A DNA stretch of 64,000 nt. Source: Euphorbia lathyris. Taxonomy: Eukaryota > Streptophyta > Magnoliopsida > Malpighiales > Euphorbiaceae. This document shows, piece after piece, positions 23,029-34,144 of this stretch; position 1 is the stretch's first letter; the number at the start of each line of letters is the position of its first letter. Location: assembly GCF_963576675.1 (NCBI RefSeq), contig NC_088919.1:46212501-46276500 (forward strand), read 5' to 3'. Made by a program: the position numbers and the translations under genes. Below the pieces are notes generated by a model. It was not told the DNA's origin and searched no databases. It worked only from the letters and a program-made list of their open reading frames with translations.

Positions 23029-24599
23029 AAGTGACTTATTAACCTTCTAAAAAATCTAGGTGAGAGGACAAATGACATTTTGGATACATTTTGAGCATGT
23101 TTAGAGGTTAATAGATCATTATAAGAAAGTCCAAGAGGCTAAAATATTACTTTAAGAAAGTTATAAAAGTTATCACGTCACTTTAAACAGATTCAGAGGA
23201 TAAATAAGATATTTTAAAAATTTAGGGGAGTAGTTTGAATATTTTAAACAAGTAGAAAGTAGAAGAAACTAGATATATATTAAACCATCCTAATTGGATT
23301 CTATGATTTAAAACAAGCTCTTCTAGAAAAGTATTTTTCAACCAGCCACAATACTTTTTTAGGTGTTCTTTTTCCTGAAAAAATAAATAATCCCAACACC
23401 TTTTTTGCATTACACTGAATTTGGCTGAATTAGGTTATATCCATACATGAAACAAATAAATGTATAATAATTAAAAAATATATATATCAAACTCTAATAA
23501 GACTTTTTACTTATGGATTTTTATTATTATTATTATTATTATGAAAGCAAATGTAACCATCTGATCTGGAGTGAATGCGATCGATCTGGGATGAATGCGG
23601 TCGAAATAGAAGGTTTGAAAAAAAAATTGGCCTTAAAAGTTCCATGTCATAAATAGAGACTGGTTGAAAGTTGTTAATATTGTAGATTTCGATAAACATA
23701 GACGTTTTCTATAAATGTAAGTCCTAAAGTGTTAGATTTGTTCCGATGGGAAAAATATTTACATGATATTGAATTAGAATATTACAATTGATATTAGATG
23801 TTTGTTCTCCATGTACGATACATTAATTCAGAGACGAAGTTGTGGACCTAGAACAATCCATCTTGAGTGGGTCGCATCGGGATCAAAGATCGAGTAAAAA
23901 ACATTGAATTCCACTTAAGAAAAAAGGATAAACGAGAGTATCTACTTGGACTAAAAATGGTTATATCAACAATCTATAGAGAGATTATTTAGACTTTTTT
24001 TTTTTTGGAAAGTATTCAGACGTTATTTAAAAAATACTAAACAGAATTTTTATCATAAAGTAATACATTCAACCAATAAAATAAAAGATAAATATCATTT
24101 CATACAAAATGATTGATTTGTTTTTATTGATATTAAAAAATAAATGTATTTGATTGAATGTAATAGACACCTTCAACATTGGTAATAAAAGATTAATTAA
24201 ATGTAACCAAATCAATTAAAATATTTAACAAGCATTATGACAAAAAGGGATAAAAGATGCCGTTTTGGCTCCACAAAACAAAGAAAACGACACTCAAATG
24301 ACAAAAACTTTCCACTTGTTGTACCTCAACATCCTGTACATATACATAGTTATTCAACACAAAAAAAAATTGTCCCTAAAACTCCTTTTGTCATTATGTT
24401 ATATTGGTGTTAATAAATACTTCAAACACATTAAATATGAATAATAATCATCATACATATGCACATATATAACGAACTCCGCGAACCCTCGGTATTTAAC
24501 GAACTCCTCCGCGAAGCCAACTACTACTTCTCGGCATGTATTTAACGGGAAGTACTCCACCTCATTCTCGGAGGAAACAACCCATCATTGATTGGAACC
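23029..24599. other. Intergenic DNA
   Basis: No gene or element was recognised. A (TTA)n run lies at about 23520-23543. Around 24475-24560 there is a small imperfect repeat of CGAACTCC and GTATTTAACG words. Confidence 0.45.
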
Positions 24600-25215
24600 C
24601 AAGTGTCGCCGAACAATCGAAACTCAGACCGAATCATGACTTCTCTCTCCACCCCAAGGTGTCACTAAATGACCGAAAATCGGCCAAGCAATGATCCCTC
24701 TTCTCTCTACCCTCTCTCCACACCCAAATGTCACCGAACGAGCCATGACCCCTCCTCTCTCTATCCCTCTCCCCACACCAACGTGTCGGTTACCCTCTCT
24801 CAACCCCAGGTGTTACAAGACAACCGAAAATCGACCGAGCCATTGACCCCTCTTATCTCCGCCCCTAACTACCCTTCTCACCCTAGGTGTCACGGGACAA
24901 CCGAAAATCAACCAAGCCCATGACCCTCTTGTCTCCGCCCGCCCCTAACTACCCTCTCTCCACCGAAGTGTCTCTAGACAACTGAAAATCGACCGAGCCC
25001 ATGATCCTCTTGTCTCCGCTCCTAATTACCCTTCTCACCCCAGGTGTCACATGACAACCGAAAATCAACCGAGCCCATGACCCTTTTGTCTCCGCCCCTA
25101 ACTACCCTTCTCTCCACCCCAAGTGTCACACGAAAATCAACCGAGCCATGACCCCTCTTGTCTCCGCCGCCCCTAATCTCCACATCACTAGCCATGAGCC
25201 CTCGTCTCTCCGGTC
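24600..25215. repeat. GC-rich minisatellite directly downstream of the LecRK gene
   Basis: Imperfect copies of a unit of about 65-85 bases carry GACAACCGAAAATC(G/A)ACC, then GAGCCCATGACCCTCTTGTC, then CCGCCCCTAACTACCCTTCT, then a CACCCCAGGTGTCAC word. The CCGAAAATC core recurs near 24674, 24829, 24897, 24980, 25057 and 25131, with a more diverged start near 24615. Unit length varies, so it is an irregular array. It ends within about 20 bases of the kinase stop codon on the minus strand, so at least part of it is probably transcribed as 3' UTR. Confidence 0.88.
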
Positions 25216-25233
25216 GGGCCCTAGACCTAAAGA

Positions 25234-27342
25234 TCAAACAATGTAGTCATTTTCAGATGAAGAAGTGGAGAGAGTGATCATCCCATCATTACAATCAGAT
25301 ACACTATCTTGCAAGCTCAAAAGAAGATGAGAAGTACTAAAACTCAAAGTAGGCTTAGCCCTTGGAACAATAGGAACCTCAGCTTCACCCACAAGCATCT
25401 GAACCACATTTCTCATAGTAGGTCTAACCAATGGATCAGGGTGTGAACAAGCTAACCCAACAAGCAAAACCTTACTCATTTCACCCTCATCAAACTCACC
25501 TTCAAGTCTACAATCAGCTGCAGCTAACAATCTACCATCTCTATGCAACCCCCAAACCCATTCAACCAAATTGCTCCCAACCCCACTTGCCAATTCTCTC
25601 TCAATTGGCCTCCTTCCACTACATACTTCAAGCACCACTGCCCCATAGCTAAACACATCAGTTTTCTCACTTGCTCTGCCTGTTAAAAGATACTCTGGGG
25701 CTAAATACCCCATTGTGCCTGCTGCTACTGTTGCATCAGGGGATTTATCATGCTCTATCTGCCTAGCTAACCCAAAATCCCCCAATTTTGCATTGAACCC
25801 TTCATCTAACATTATGTTACTAGTCTTTATATCTCTATGAATCACCTGGTTTTCACATTCTTGATGTAAGTATGCTAATGCAGAAGCAACCCCAAGTAAG
25901 ATTTTTCGCCGGTGCGGCCACGGCAATGCTGATCTTGCTTCAAATAATGCCTTATCAAGGCTGCCATTAGGCATTAGATCATAAACTAAGAGGATTTCGC
26001 CTTTTTCGTGACACCATCCTTGAAGGCGGACTAGATTTCGGTGGCGGAGGGATCCGATTATTGATAATTCGGAGAAGAATTCGTTCTTTCCTTGGCTGCT
26101 GTGGCTGCATCTTTTGACGGCGACAATGTCGCCGGTTTCTGGTAAGATGCCTTTGTAGACTGTGCCAAATGCTCCGTGGCCTATGATTCTGTTGGCATTG
26201 AAGCATTTTGTTGCTGTTCTGAGCTCTTTGTAGCTGAATTCTTTTGGGGTTTTGATTATCTCCGATGCGAAAGATTCGGACTTTTTCACATGTTTGTACT
26301 TTTTGGAGAATAGCCATATGAGTACTCCGGCGAAAATGGCTACAAATGCACTTGCTGTAACTACTCCGGCGACCGCTCCTGGACCCTGTTTGCAGAGCTG
26401 GTTATGACACGAGGAAGACTTGATGTTCTTTTCTTGAGCTGAATTAGAACCGGAAGGAGGCAATGACGGCGGCGGGGAGTTGACAGAATTTGCCGTCGGA
26501 TTCATTAAAGTAGTGGTCGGAGGCGGTGGGGAAGAAAACCCGGTGCCGGAATTTGAGTCGAAAGAAGAACTGAAACTCCACCATTCAATGTTATGAATCT
26601 CTGTGCTTCCCTGTGTAGAACCGGAGAATCCAACGAACATCAAATCATTGATATACTGATCCAAATCGAGATTCAATTGAAGAATCGGGTCTTTGGGTTT
26701 AAGATTCGAGTATGAAACGGAGATGTTGAGATTAAGATTCAACCCATCATACTCGATCCAAACATTAACAAGATCACCGCTTTTAAGATCGATATTAATC
26801 GAATCCAAATCAGCAATCTCACTAGAAATCATACTGTTTAGATCCAAACCCACATGATTCCCATTAATATCCCTAAATTCAACATCCATTAGGGTATCAA
26901 ATTCAACCGCAACGAACCCGGACCCAACCCCGTCGACGTTGAGAAGTCCGAGACACCCACCGGCGGCGCCAATTGTTTCAGCATCGGGGGAGATGACAAA
27001 TGCAAGCCCACCGCCGATTGAAGACGGGTTTAAATTAGAAACAGAGAAAGAGAAAAAGGTAGTGAAACTTGCAACGGAATGACTTCCCGGTTGCCGGAAT
27101 CTAATTGGTTTTGAATAGAGTACTCTACCAGCGCCGGAATTAGGGACGGCGAGGTCACGAGTGAGACGGACACTCCCATTGTTTAAATGAGCATCTCCGA
27201 TGAGCTTCAAGCTACTTAAAGTTAGGGTTTCGAAGTCAAATTGAGTAGCGGAGATGGAGGAAAAATAGAGGAATAGCAAGAATGGGGGAGAAAAGGGAAG
27301 TAGTACAATGTGTGAAATTCTGTGAAGGAGAAGAGACAACAT
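25234..27342 (-). CDS. L-type lectin-domain receptor-like kinase, LecRK-VIII type
   Basis: A 702-residue intron-less single-pass receptor kinase. Residues 1 to about 32 form a hydrophobic signal peptide. About 34-257 is a legume-lectin domain with VEFDT (146-150) and NHVGLDLNS (162-170), the metal-site region. A Pro/Ser linker follows (about 258-320), then a membrane helix (about 322-345). The Ser/Thr kinase spans about 382-655: glycine loop GHGAFGTV (388-395), VAVK Lys410, Glu425, HRD 502-504, Asn509, DFG 522-524 and APE 548-550. All catalytic residues are present and it is an RD kinase, so activity is predicted. The kinase core and the tail (SFSTSHLLLSLQDSVSDC) closely resemble Arabidopsis LecRK-VIII.1/VIII.2. 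The length is normal for the family. The ATG at 27342 precedes the signal peptide; stop TGA. It should perceive an extracellular cue at the plasma membrane. The ligand cannot be inferred. Confidence 0.96.
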   Translation of the reverse strand: MLSLLLHRISHIVLLPFSPPFLLFLYFSSISATQFDFETLTLSSLKLIGDAHLNNGSVRLTRDLAVPNSGAGRVLYSKPIRFRQPGSHSVASFTTFFSFSVSNLNPSSIGGGLAFVISPDAETIGAAGGCLGLLNVDGVGSGFVAVEFDTLMDVEFRDINGNHVGLDLNSMISSEIADLDSINIDLKSGDLVNVWIEYDGLNLNLNISVSYSNLKPKDPILQLNLDLDQYINDLMFVGFSGSTQGSTEIHNIEWWSFSSSFDSNSGTGFSSPPPPTTTLMNPTANSVNSPPPSLPPSGSNSAQEKNIKSSSCHNQLCKQGPGAVAGVVTASAFVAIFAGVLIWLFSKKYKHVKKSESFASEIIKTPKEFSYKELRTATKCFNANRIIGHGAFGTVYKGILPETGDIVAVKRCSHSSQGKNEFFSELSIIGSLRHRNLVRLQGWCHEKGEILLVYDLMPNGSLDKALFEARSALPWPHRRKILLGVASALAYLHQECENQVIHRDIKTSNIMLDEGFNAKLGDFGLARQIEHDKSPDATVAAGTMGYLAPEYLLTGRASEKTDVFSYGAVVLEVCSGRRPIERELASGVGSNLVEWVWGLHRDGRLLAAADCRLEGEFDEGEMSKVLLVGLACSHPDPLVRPTMRNVVQMLVGEAEVPIVPRAKPTLSFSTSHLLLSLQDSVSDCNDGMITLSTSSSENDYIV

Positions 27343-27540
27343 TTGATTGGGTGGTTAGAAAATGGCCATTAATGAGAAAGTTTTGGTGTTTCAGATGAGA
27401 AAGTTGGAATCTTGTAGAGAAGAAGATGAAGTTCACAGAGGAGGAAGGGAATGGGATTTGGAGTGTTTGCATTAAAAAGAAGAAGAGAAAATGGCAGGGA
27501 ATCCAAAGGAGAGTGAACAAGACAGGTGGATGGCCAGAGT

Positions 27541-27550
27541 GACACGTGTC
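27541..27550. promoter_or_regulatory. Palindromic G-box in the LecRK upstream region
   Basis: GACACGTGTC, a perfect 10-bp palindrome around CACGTG, lies about 200 bp upstream of the kinase ATG. The G-box/ABRE core is bound by bZIP and bHLH factors in plants. No convincing TATA box was placed between them, so its distance from the transcription start is unknown. Confidence 0.55.
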
Positions 27551-27559
27551 CATTTCTAA

Positions 27560-27913
27560 CGGTTATTTTCTTTCCTTATGATAAAGGAAACTTTTTTCTT
27601 TTGTTGTCCTAATACTTTTTTTATTGCTTATTTTTATAGTAATTTTAAAGGGAAAGGGTGAAATTTGTCTCTTAATATTATTTTATCCTTATAATAGAAA
27701 ATATTATTTGAATTATATAATGTTGACAAAAATTAGTAAAGAATTCCTTACAAAATGGTAAAATTCTAATATGAAAGAAAAATTAACATATTTTTTTTAT
27801 AATATAGACAAAATTAAACTTCTCAAATAATTTTAGGAACAAAATTAACCTTTATCCCATTTTAAAAATATTAATAATGTATAACCAAAAATATGAATAA
27901 AGAAATGAAAACT
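27560..27913. other. AT-rich upstream intergenic DNA
   Basis: No ORF or element; possibly distal promoter of the kinase gene. Confidence 0.4.
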
Positions 27914-27922
27914 ATTTTTATT

Positions 27923-28390
27923 GGCTTAAAGCATTATTTGGTCCCTGACCTATCCAAAATTTTGTCATTTGACCCCTGACCTATTATTTGGTCACATTCG
28001 GCCCCTGACCTATCCCATTTGGTGAAATTTCACTCAATTTGTATTCAAACTTTAACCGAATTGTTATCTCATTGACAATTAACAATATTTTGACACCTGA
28101 ACTTGAAACGTGATATTTATTAAAGTGTTTTTACCATGTTATGTGAAAATAATTAATTAGATTAAAAAAGAAGAAAAAAGGAAAAACAAATCCTAACTAA
28201 TATCTATTAAGTTCAAGTGTTAAAATTTTGTTACTTATCAATGATATAACGATTCGGTTTAAGTTTGAATATAAATTGGGTGAAATTTCACCAATTGAGA
28301 TAGATCAGGGGCCAGATGTGACCAAATAATAGGTCAGGGGCCAGATAACAAAATTTTGGATAGAACAGGGGTCAAATAGTGCTTTAAGCC
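27923..28390. mobile_element. Mutator-like non-autonomous element with long inverted repeats
   Basis: Starts GGCTTAAAGC and ends GCTTTAAGCC, with near-identical inverted arms of about 150 bp carrying GGTCCCTGACCTATCCAAAA-like words. ATTTTTATT flanks both sides exactly (27914-27922, 28391-28399), the 9-bp Mutator duplication. 468 bp with no coding. A relative lies at 36985-37473. Confidence 0.93.
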
Positions 28391-28502
28391 ATTTTTATTC
28401 TACAAGTTCTTTTCAAGGAATTAAAACGAATTAGTATTGAATTGTGCATTGCGGGCAATGATATGAACCGTATAGTTTACTAATCTTGAAATAAAAACAA
28501 TC

Positions 28503-28712
28503 GAACAATTTAAGTGGTTGTGAAGAAATCTCTGATATTCTCGATAACAGTGTCATACTCTGTGAGGTCTCTACTTACAGATATCGCGTTATTGACTATC
28601 TTTCTGTATCCGACTCAAACACGACATGGTGATAATCTAGCGAGAAGACCCACTTCATACTCGACCGTAGTGCCAACGCTTCAGCTAACTTCACCGAGAC
28701 AATTCCACTCGC
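28503..28712 (-). pseudogene. Decayed RNase H-like domain fragment of a LINE
   Basis: On the minus strand from about 28709, one frame reads VKLAEALALRSSMKWVFSL then DYHHVVFESDTER. These are the Glu helix and the (E/S)D strand of the plant RNase H-like fold. A frameshift near 28598 moves the reading to VNNAISVSRDLTEYDTVIEN, the next helix. The N-terminal strand and the C-terminal VAHxLA part are missing or unrecognisable. No intact ORF shows it; the plus-strand ORF over the same bases is a shadow. It is an old LINE 3' remnant. Confidence 0.62.
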
Positions 28713-28729
28713 ATATGAGCTAAAACCCA

Positions 28730-30502
28730 CAATAAATTGTTTGTCGCTAAAAAAATGTCATCTTTTTATTGTCTCAATGGTTCGCACATATATCCATAAA
28801 TTGCTTCTCGCTAAAAACCCATAATATATTATTTTAATTAAGTGGGAATCACTTTTTATGAAAGGGACATGTAAAGAGACAGATGGTCCGGGGTAATAGA
28901 TTTTCTTCCCTACTTTCTTGTTTTTTCTTTTTAAAAAACCACTAATATAAATAAACGAGTTTTCCTCGCACTAAAATTGTTTAAAAAAAGCTCAATTAAA
29001 AAAATTCCAAGTTTAATTAATGTTTTTATTAATCATGTCAAATAACGTATGAAACTAGTATTAAAAACACCAATCAAAATAAAGAACTGAACGATTGATT
29101 GAAGGTTACCTATACTTTAAGTCGATACCCTTATATCGAAAAATATGAAATTAGTGAATAATATAAAATTAGAAAATGTCAAATGATATATTAACTAATT
29201 ACTTTTAAGTTTTACTATTATTATTATTATTAATGAAAAATGCTTTGAATATTATTAATCCTAAAGAAAATATCTAATGTGAAAATTGAGCATTGAAATA
29301 TTCAAGGGAATGATTTGCTCTTGAATTATTAATATACTTAAGCAAGTGGTGGCCTACAATGAAGACATTAAAAAAAATTAAAAGGAAAAATTAAAACCTT
29401 TATCTAGCTAGCTTTGCGTAGATGGGATCAATTATGTTTTGTCCTATTGCATTTTATTTAGTGAAAGTTATGCTATTTTTGTAATATAAATCAAAAGGTG
29501 CACATGTTTCTTTTCTTTGATTAAAAGGAGTGGTAAGCTTTCAAAAATTATATTTAGTGATATGATAAGATTGTCTTGCCAATTATAGATGAAACTTTGT
29601 GTATCATACTAAAATCAAAATTAAAATATTTTATGAAAATAAGATATCTATGGAGTTAGGAATTATTAATTATAATTTAATGTAGAATTTTATTTTATTT
29701 TATTTTATTTTAAGAAATATAGGTCAATTATTCATGTAAATATGTATGATGAGAATCAAATTTAATATTTCTCTACATGAATTCGATTTTATTGTTAAAT
29801 TGGTCATAATAACTAGGTTTATTTATGTATGTAGATACTAAGCCGTATTTAATAGATCAGGTTTGAACATAAGAAAATGATATAAACTTAATCCAAACAT
29901 ATCTCTAAGTCCGTTTTTTTATGTCGGGCTTAGAAATTTATAAAAGTAAAAAAGTTCAATTAGCCCGATTTATTGATGTATATATAAAGAGATTGGAGTG
30001 TTTGGGTTGAGCTCGGAATTTGGTTTCCAAGTCCAATTCAAACTTGATCCTATTGAAATTAATAGTGAGTTGGATTCGACTTGCGCTGAATATTACTAGA
30101 TATAATGTAAGTTTGTAACATTCGACTCATCCCGATCCATGCATATAAATAAATATAACCAAAATTCATTAGTTGTGCATATTAAATTTATTTAAATGAC
30201 ATTAAATATATGAGACAAAGAAAAAGACAAGGAGGCAAGCAATACTTAGAGGTAAGGGGGAGCAAAGTCCAAATTCCATACTTTACCCTCAAACCACACA
30301 TTCTACTATTTATCAAATCCTTTTCACACTTGGTAGCTATTATTAAAAGAGTGAACGTAATTTCTATTAAAAATAATATTTACTATAGGAAAATATTTAG
30401 CATAATTACATTATTTACTAAATTTATATGGTACTAAGCTAAAATCTAATCTAATTAATAAGGATGCATTGCCTCTTTAGTTATACCTTTCAAGGATTTG
30501 TA
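28730..30502. other. AT-rich intergenic DNA
   Basis: No gene or confident element end. Short T/A repeats (TTATTATTATTA at about 29217; TTTTATTTTATTTTA at about 29691) only. Confidence 0.5.
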
Positions 30503-30517
30503 ACCATGTGGCTACTT

Positions 30518-31101
30518 CTTCTTTTTTTTTTTTTTAAGAAAAGATTATGCTTGAGAATGTAATGTTTGAATAATGAAATCTGGAGAACTAGTATATTACC
30601 CCATCAGTCCTGATATAGAATATGATACCCTTTCAAGTTTAAGGAAAACACTATTCGCAGAACGACTAGCAAAAATGATGCTAACATCATTAAACGAATG
30701 AATCAACCTATTACAATTATCAAGAACAAAGTCGTAATAAGACCTGAAGGTAGATTGATTAAGATTTAAAACCACACATTTGCATCGGTTTCAACAAGAC
30801 AACCGTCCATACCCTTTCTGTTGAGTCAACTTAGAGCTTCCTAAATGCTCATAACTTCCCCTACACGAGGCAAGAAATCACCCCGCACAAGTTTGGAAAA
30901 ATCTCCACAAAACTTGTCGTTGCAGTCCCGTAGCACCGTCCCTAAACCTAGCAGACCTAACTCCGAGATAATAGATGCATCTACATTTAGTTTAAAGCGA
31001 GCTGGAGGAGACTGTAACCAGCAAATCGCACTCTGAGCAGATCCTGCTCTACCTGGAACAACTTGGACACCAACATTCATCCCCTTTGATTGAGCATTCT
31101 G
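30518..31101 (-). mobile_element. 5'-truncated LINE 3' end with RNase H-like pseudodomain
   Basis: ACCATGTGGCTACTT (30503-30517) and ACCATGTGCCTACTT (31102-31116) are a 15-bp target duplication with one mismatch. The T tract at 30518-30535 is the poly-A tail read in reverse. The minus-strand frame from 31080 reads PPARFKLNVDASI...LGLGTVLRDCND, the first strands of the RNase H-like domain with its catalytic Asp. It reaches EVMSI, then in-frame stops near 30840 and 30825, then GMDGCLVETDANVW, the second Asp strand. The element is dead. Downstream decay hides the C-terminus. Confidence 0.85.
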
Positions 31102-31116
31102 ACCATGTGCCTACTT

Positions 31117-31664
31117 ATACCTATATGCTAATATATATTTTAAAATATTGGAGAGTATATTCGGAAAACTCCAATTTCATTCGATTTCTTTATTCATTTT
31201 CCAATTACATTCAATGACCATATATTTTTGTCCAGTTACATTTAATAACTCTAAAACTTTAATTTTACTGCAAATTTCAAAACTTTCTAATTATTGTCTA
31301 TTTGACATTTTCTTTTTGACGCATGACAGAATTTGTCTCTCAATTTATACATCCGCCATTTTCTATTGAGAAATAGTGGGGTTATTGAATGTAATTAGAT
31401 AAAAATAGGAGGTCATTTTAAACTTTTGTCAAACTGCTACATATAAAACATTTTTTGTCCAAAGGAGGACTGAAGTTTTTCGTTTTATTGAAAATAATGA
31501 TCTCAAAATTAAAATGAGTATTGACGAACTCAAAATTGAAAAAATTCAATATTCTCACTAATTTTAATTTTTCAACTTTTTAATTTTGAAATAATTTAGG
31601 TGTTGTTTAGTGAGTAGAGATAAAGTGACTGTTTAGAGAAAAAAAAAAGTTCCCAAAATGATGA
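31117..31664. other. Intergenic DNA; the right part belongs to a dispersed repeat
   Basis: About 31440-31664 together with 33251-33340 resembles 53440-53700, with shared words around CTCAAAATTAAAA and TTTAGGTGTTGTTTA. The element at 31674-33241 sits between these two halves. Confidence 0.55.
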
Positions 31665-31673
31665 TTTTAAAAA

Positions 31674-33241
31674 GGATAAATTACAAAACTATGTCAAATT
31701 GGAGGCTCATTTACATATTTAACCCATTTACTCAACCTACTACATATCTAGACTATTTTTGTGTGACTTTCCCATAATACCCTCAATATTTACTCGCGTC
31801 TGTCTCCCTCCCGTCTGACTGCGCAGATTCGATCATATGCGAAGCCTGCGAAGCTAATCGATGGGTTTACTTGATGAATTTAATTAGCATATGCAAGCCC
31901 CTGCGAAGCTAATGTTTGGTTTACTTGACGAATTTAATTAGCATATGCGAAGCCTGGATGTGTTTTGAAGCTAATTCGCGAAGTTGTATATAACAAAAAA
32001 TGCCAAACAACAACGATTCTAACATTAAAATCATAACGTTATCAAAATTTACAACAAGATTGCCACAATAACAGCATTAAAATCATAGCATTATCAAAAT
32101 TTACAACAAGATTGCCACAATAAACTCCTAACAAATCACTTCAAAGTGAACCTGACTAATCTGGATGGAAATTTCTCTTTCTATAGGAAGTCCAAACCTT
32201 TTGGGATGAGAAATGGAAGTCCAGACCTTTTGGGATGGACGTGTCCGATGGTGCACACCAAGATTGACACAATCTCTCATAACCAATCATTTCAAAATGA
32301 ATGTGCCAATCTTGAGGGAAATTTCTCCCTATACATGAAGGAAAGTCATCTCCCCTGCATCCGAGGACACCGCCTTCTAGAAAGGGATGTTATATAATCA
32401 ACCACCTTCAGAAAAAATTAATCGTGTCAGGGAAAAAGACGATTTTAGCTTCACGAAATGAGGATTAGCGAAGCATGCGAATGTAAATGTGCAGGGAAAG
32501 AGAGGATTTCACTTCGCTAATCGATGTTTTCACGAAGTTTGCGAGGTCTGAAACGTGATGATCTACGTCGCATATCGATGCTTTCGCGAAGTCTGCGAGT
32601 GAAATCATGAACTTTTCTACTCGCAGACTTCGCGAACTAATCGATTTGCGGAATAGATCGTCACAATTTCAGGCTCTTTCTCTTTGGAGATCTTCGTGAA
32701 ATCATCGACTACGCGAAGTGTATTCATGGAAAAACGCAGAAAAAACAGCAGATACTTACATTTTTCGCGCCTTTCACCCTTAAAAGCGATAATAACAATA
32801 TGATAAACTGGGAAAAACGATGGAAATAACGTAGAATAACCATTTCTTTGATGGTAACAAGAAGAAAGAAACCAAGTAACGAGCAGGAACAAGAAGATGA
32901 AGAACAATGGTTTCGTTTTCTAGGATTAGGAAGTTGCAGAATCAAGAGATGAAGAGAGGAAAAAGAGAAATACATTGTGATTTGGAGAAATGGTGCAGAT
33001 TTCGTGCAATTTAAAGGAAGATAGGAAGATCAAAAGTCTTGGAATCATTAATGAAGGAGCCAACAGTCGTTTCGCGCACCCAAGGAGAAGAGGGGAGAGA
33101 ACGTTCGCGTAAGGGGGAAGTGGGAAGGTTAGGGGTATTATGGGAAAGTCACACAAAATCAGTCTAGATATGTAGTAGGTTGAGTAAATGGGTTAAATAT
33201 GTAAGCGGGTCTTCCATTTGACCTAGTTTTGTAATTTACCC
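31674..33241. mobile_element. Mutator-like element with about 130-bp inverted repeats and 9-bp target duplication
   Basis: TTTTAAAAA flanks both ends (31665-31673, 33242-33250). The ends GGATAAATTACAAAACTATG and (reverse complement) GGGTAAATTACAAAACTAGG lead into arms of about 130 bp sharing CCATTTACTCAACCTACTAC and CTTTCCCATAATACCC. The 1.3-kb interior carries many GCGAAG/CTTCGC words, a 60-base direct repeat at about 31855-31960 and a repeated TTTACAACAAGATTGCCACA segment near 32050-32125. No transposase domain is recognisable; the small ORFs match nothing known to me. Relatives: 9198 (one end) and 59384-59870. Confidence 0.92.
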
Positions 33242-33250
33242 TTTTAAAAA

Positions 33251-33498
33251 AATAAAAAAAAATGGTTTTACGATAACTGTAGTACAACTTTAATTCTTAA
33301 AATTTTCCATTTTGATATCGATAACGGTCATTTTTATAATATCAGACTAAACAATCTTCCTTTTTAACAGACTAAAAGATTGATTCAAAAAAAACAAACT
33401 AAAAGATTTAATCTCCGTTTGTACATATACCAATTTGATAAAACGTGAAAGTACATTTTATGGCCAAGATTTTAACTAATCAAATATCTAAAAAGTAT
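33251..33498. other. Intergenic DNA, continuation of a dispersed repeat
   Basis: Up to about 33340 it continues the repeat related to 53590-53680; the rest is unassigned. Confidence 0.45.
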
Positions 33499-33506
33499 TA
33501 AACAAG

Positions 33507-34136
33507 TAGGGTTGTAAATGAGTCGAACCGTTCATGAGCGGTTCGGTGGTCGGCTCGATAAAAGCTCATCTCGACTCGGCTCAATTTGTAAAGGAGCCGT
33601 TCATGAGCATGATTTACTAGCTCGGTTCGTAAATAAGCAGAGTTTGAGCAGGTCAAAGCTCGACTCGAAAGCTCGCGAGTAGGCTCGATATAACATTTAT
33701 GAACAAATTTTAGTTTTCTAGAAAAAATATATAGTTTTGTGTTAGTTCACAGATATCTAAACTTAATATTATTTCATTTGCTATTAGATGAGTTCGTTGA
33801 CGAACACAATAAATAAGTATTAGATGAACTATTTGTAAGCATTTTGTTTATTTATTCACGAACTTTGTTTGTGAGCTTATTTATATACACAATATTTGCG
33901 AGCAGACTTCATTTAATTGACGATTTAATCACAAATAATTCATCGTTATATAATTTTCTCAATAAACCAAGTTCAAAGAGGATTTTAGGCTCGAAGCTCG
34001 GCTCAAACTCATTTATTTTCTAATAAGCTGAGCTGAGTTTGTAAAACCAAAACTCGGTTCGAATTCGAACTCGTTAATTTTATAACGAGCCGAGCTTGAA
34101 CAGGGCAAAGCTCGACTCGGTTGTATTACAGCGCTA
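33507..34136. mobile_element. hAT-like GAGCC-family element, copy 3, with perfect 8-bp target duplication
   Basis: TAAACAAG flanks both ends exactly (33499-33506, 34137-34144). The ends TAGGGTTGTAAATGAGTC and (reverse complement) TAGCGCTGTAATACAACC are the short inverted repeat. The body aligns along its length with 5374-6033: GGTCGGCTCGATAAAAGCTC, AATATTATTTCATTTGCTAT and many GAGC/GCTC words. 630 bp, no coding. The 8-bp duplication assigns the whole three-copy family to hAT-type transposition. Confidence 0.93.
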
Positions 34137-34144
34137 TAAACAAG

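Noticed and set aside
24600..25215. CRISPR-like array
   Set aside because: Repeat units are long, diverged and contiguous without unique spacers, and the DNA is from a plant nucleus; it is a minisatellite.
25022..25652. Small ORFs overlapping the LecRK C-terminus and minisatellite
   Set aside because: They are other-frame readings of the kinase gene or of the GC-rich repeat.
32146..32397. Gene fragment captured by the Mutator-like element
   Set aside because: The 83-residue ORF shows internal duplication but no protein family I can recognise, so capture is unproven.
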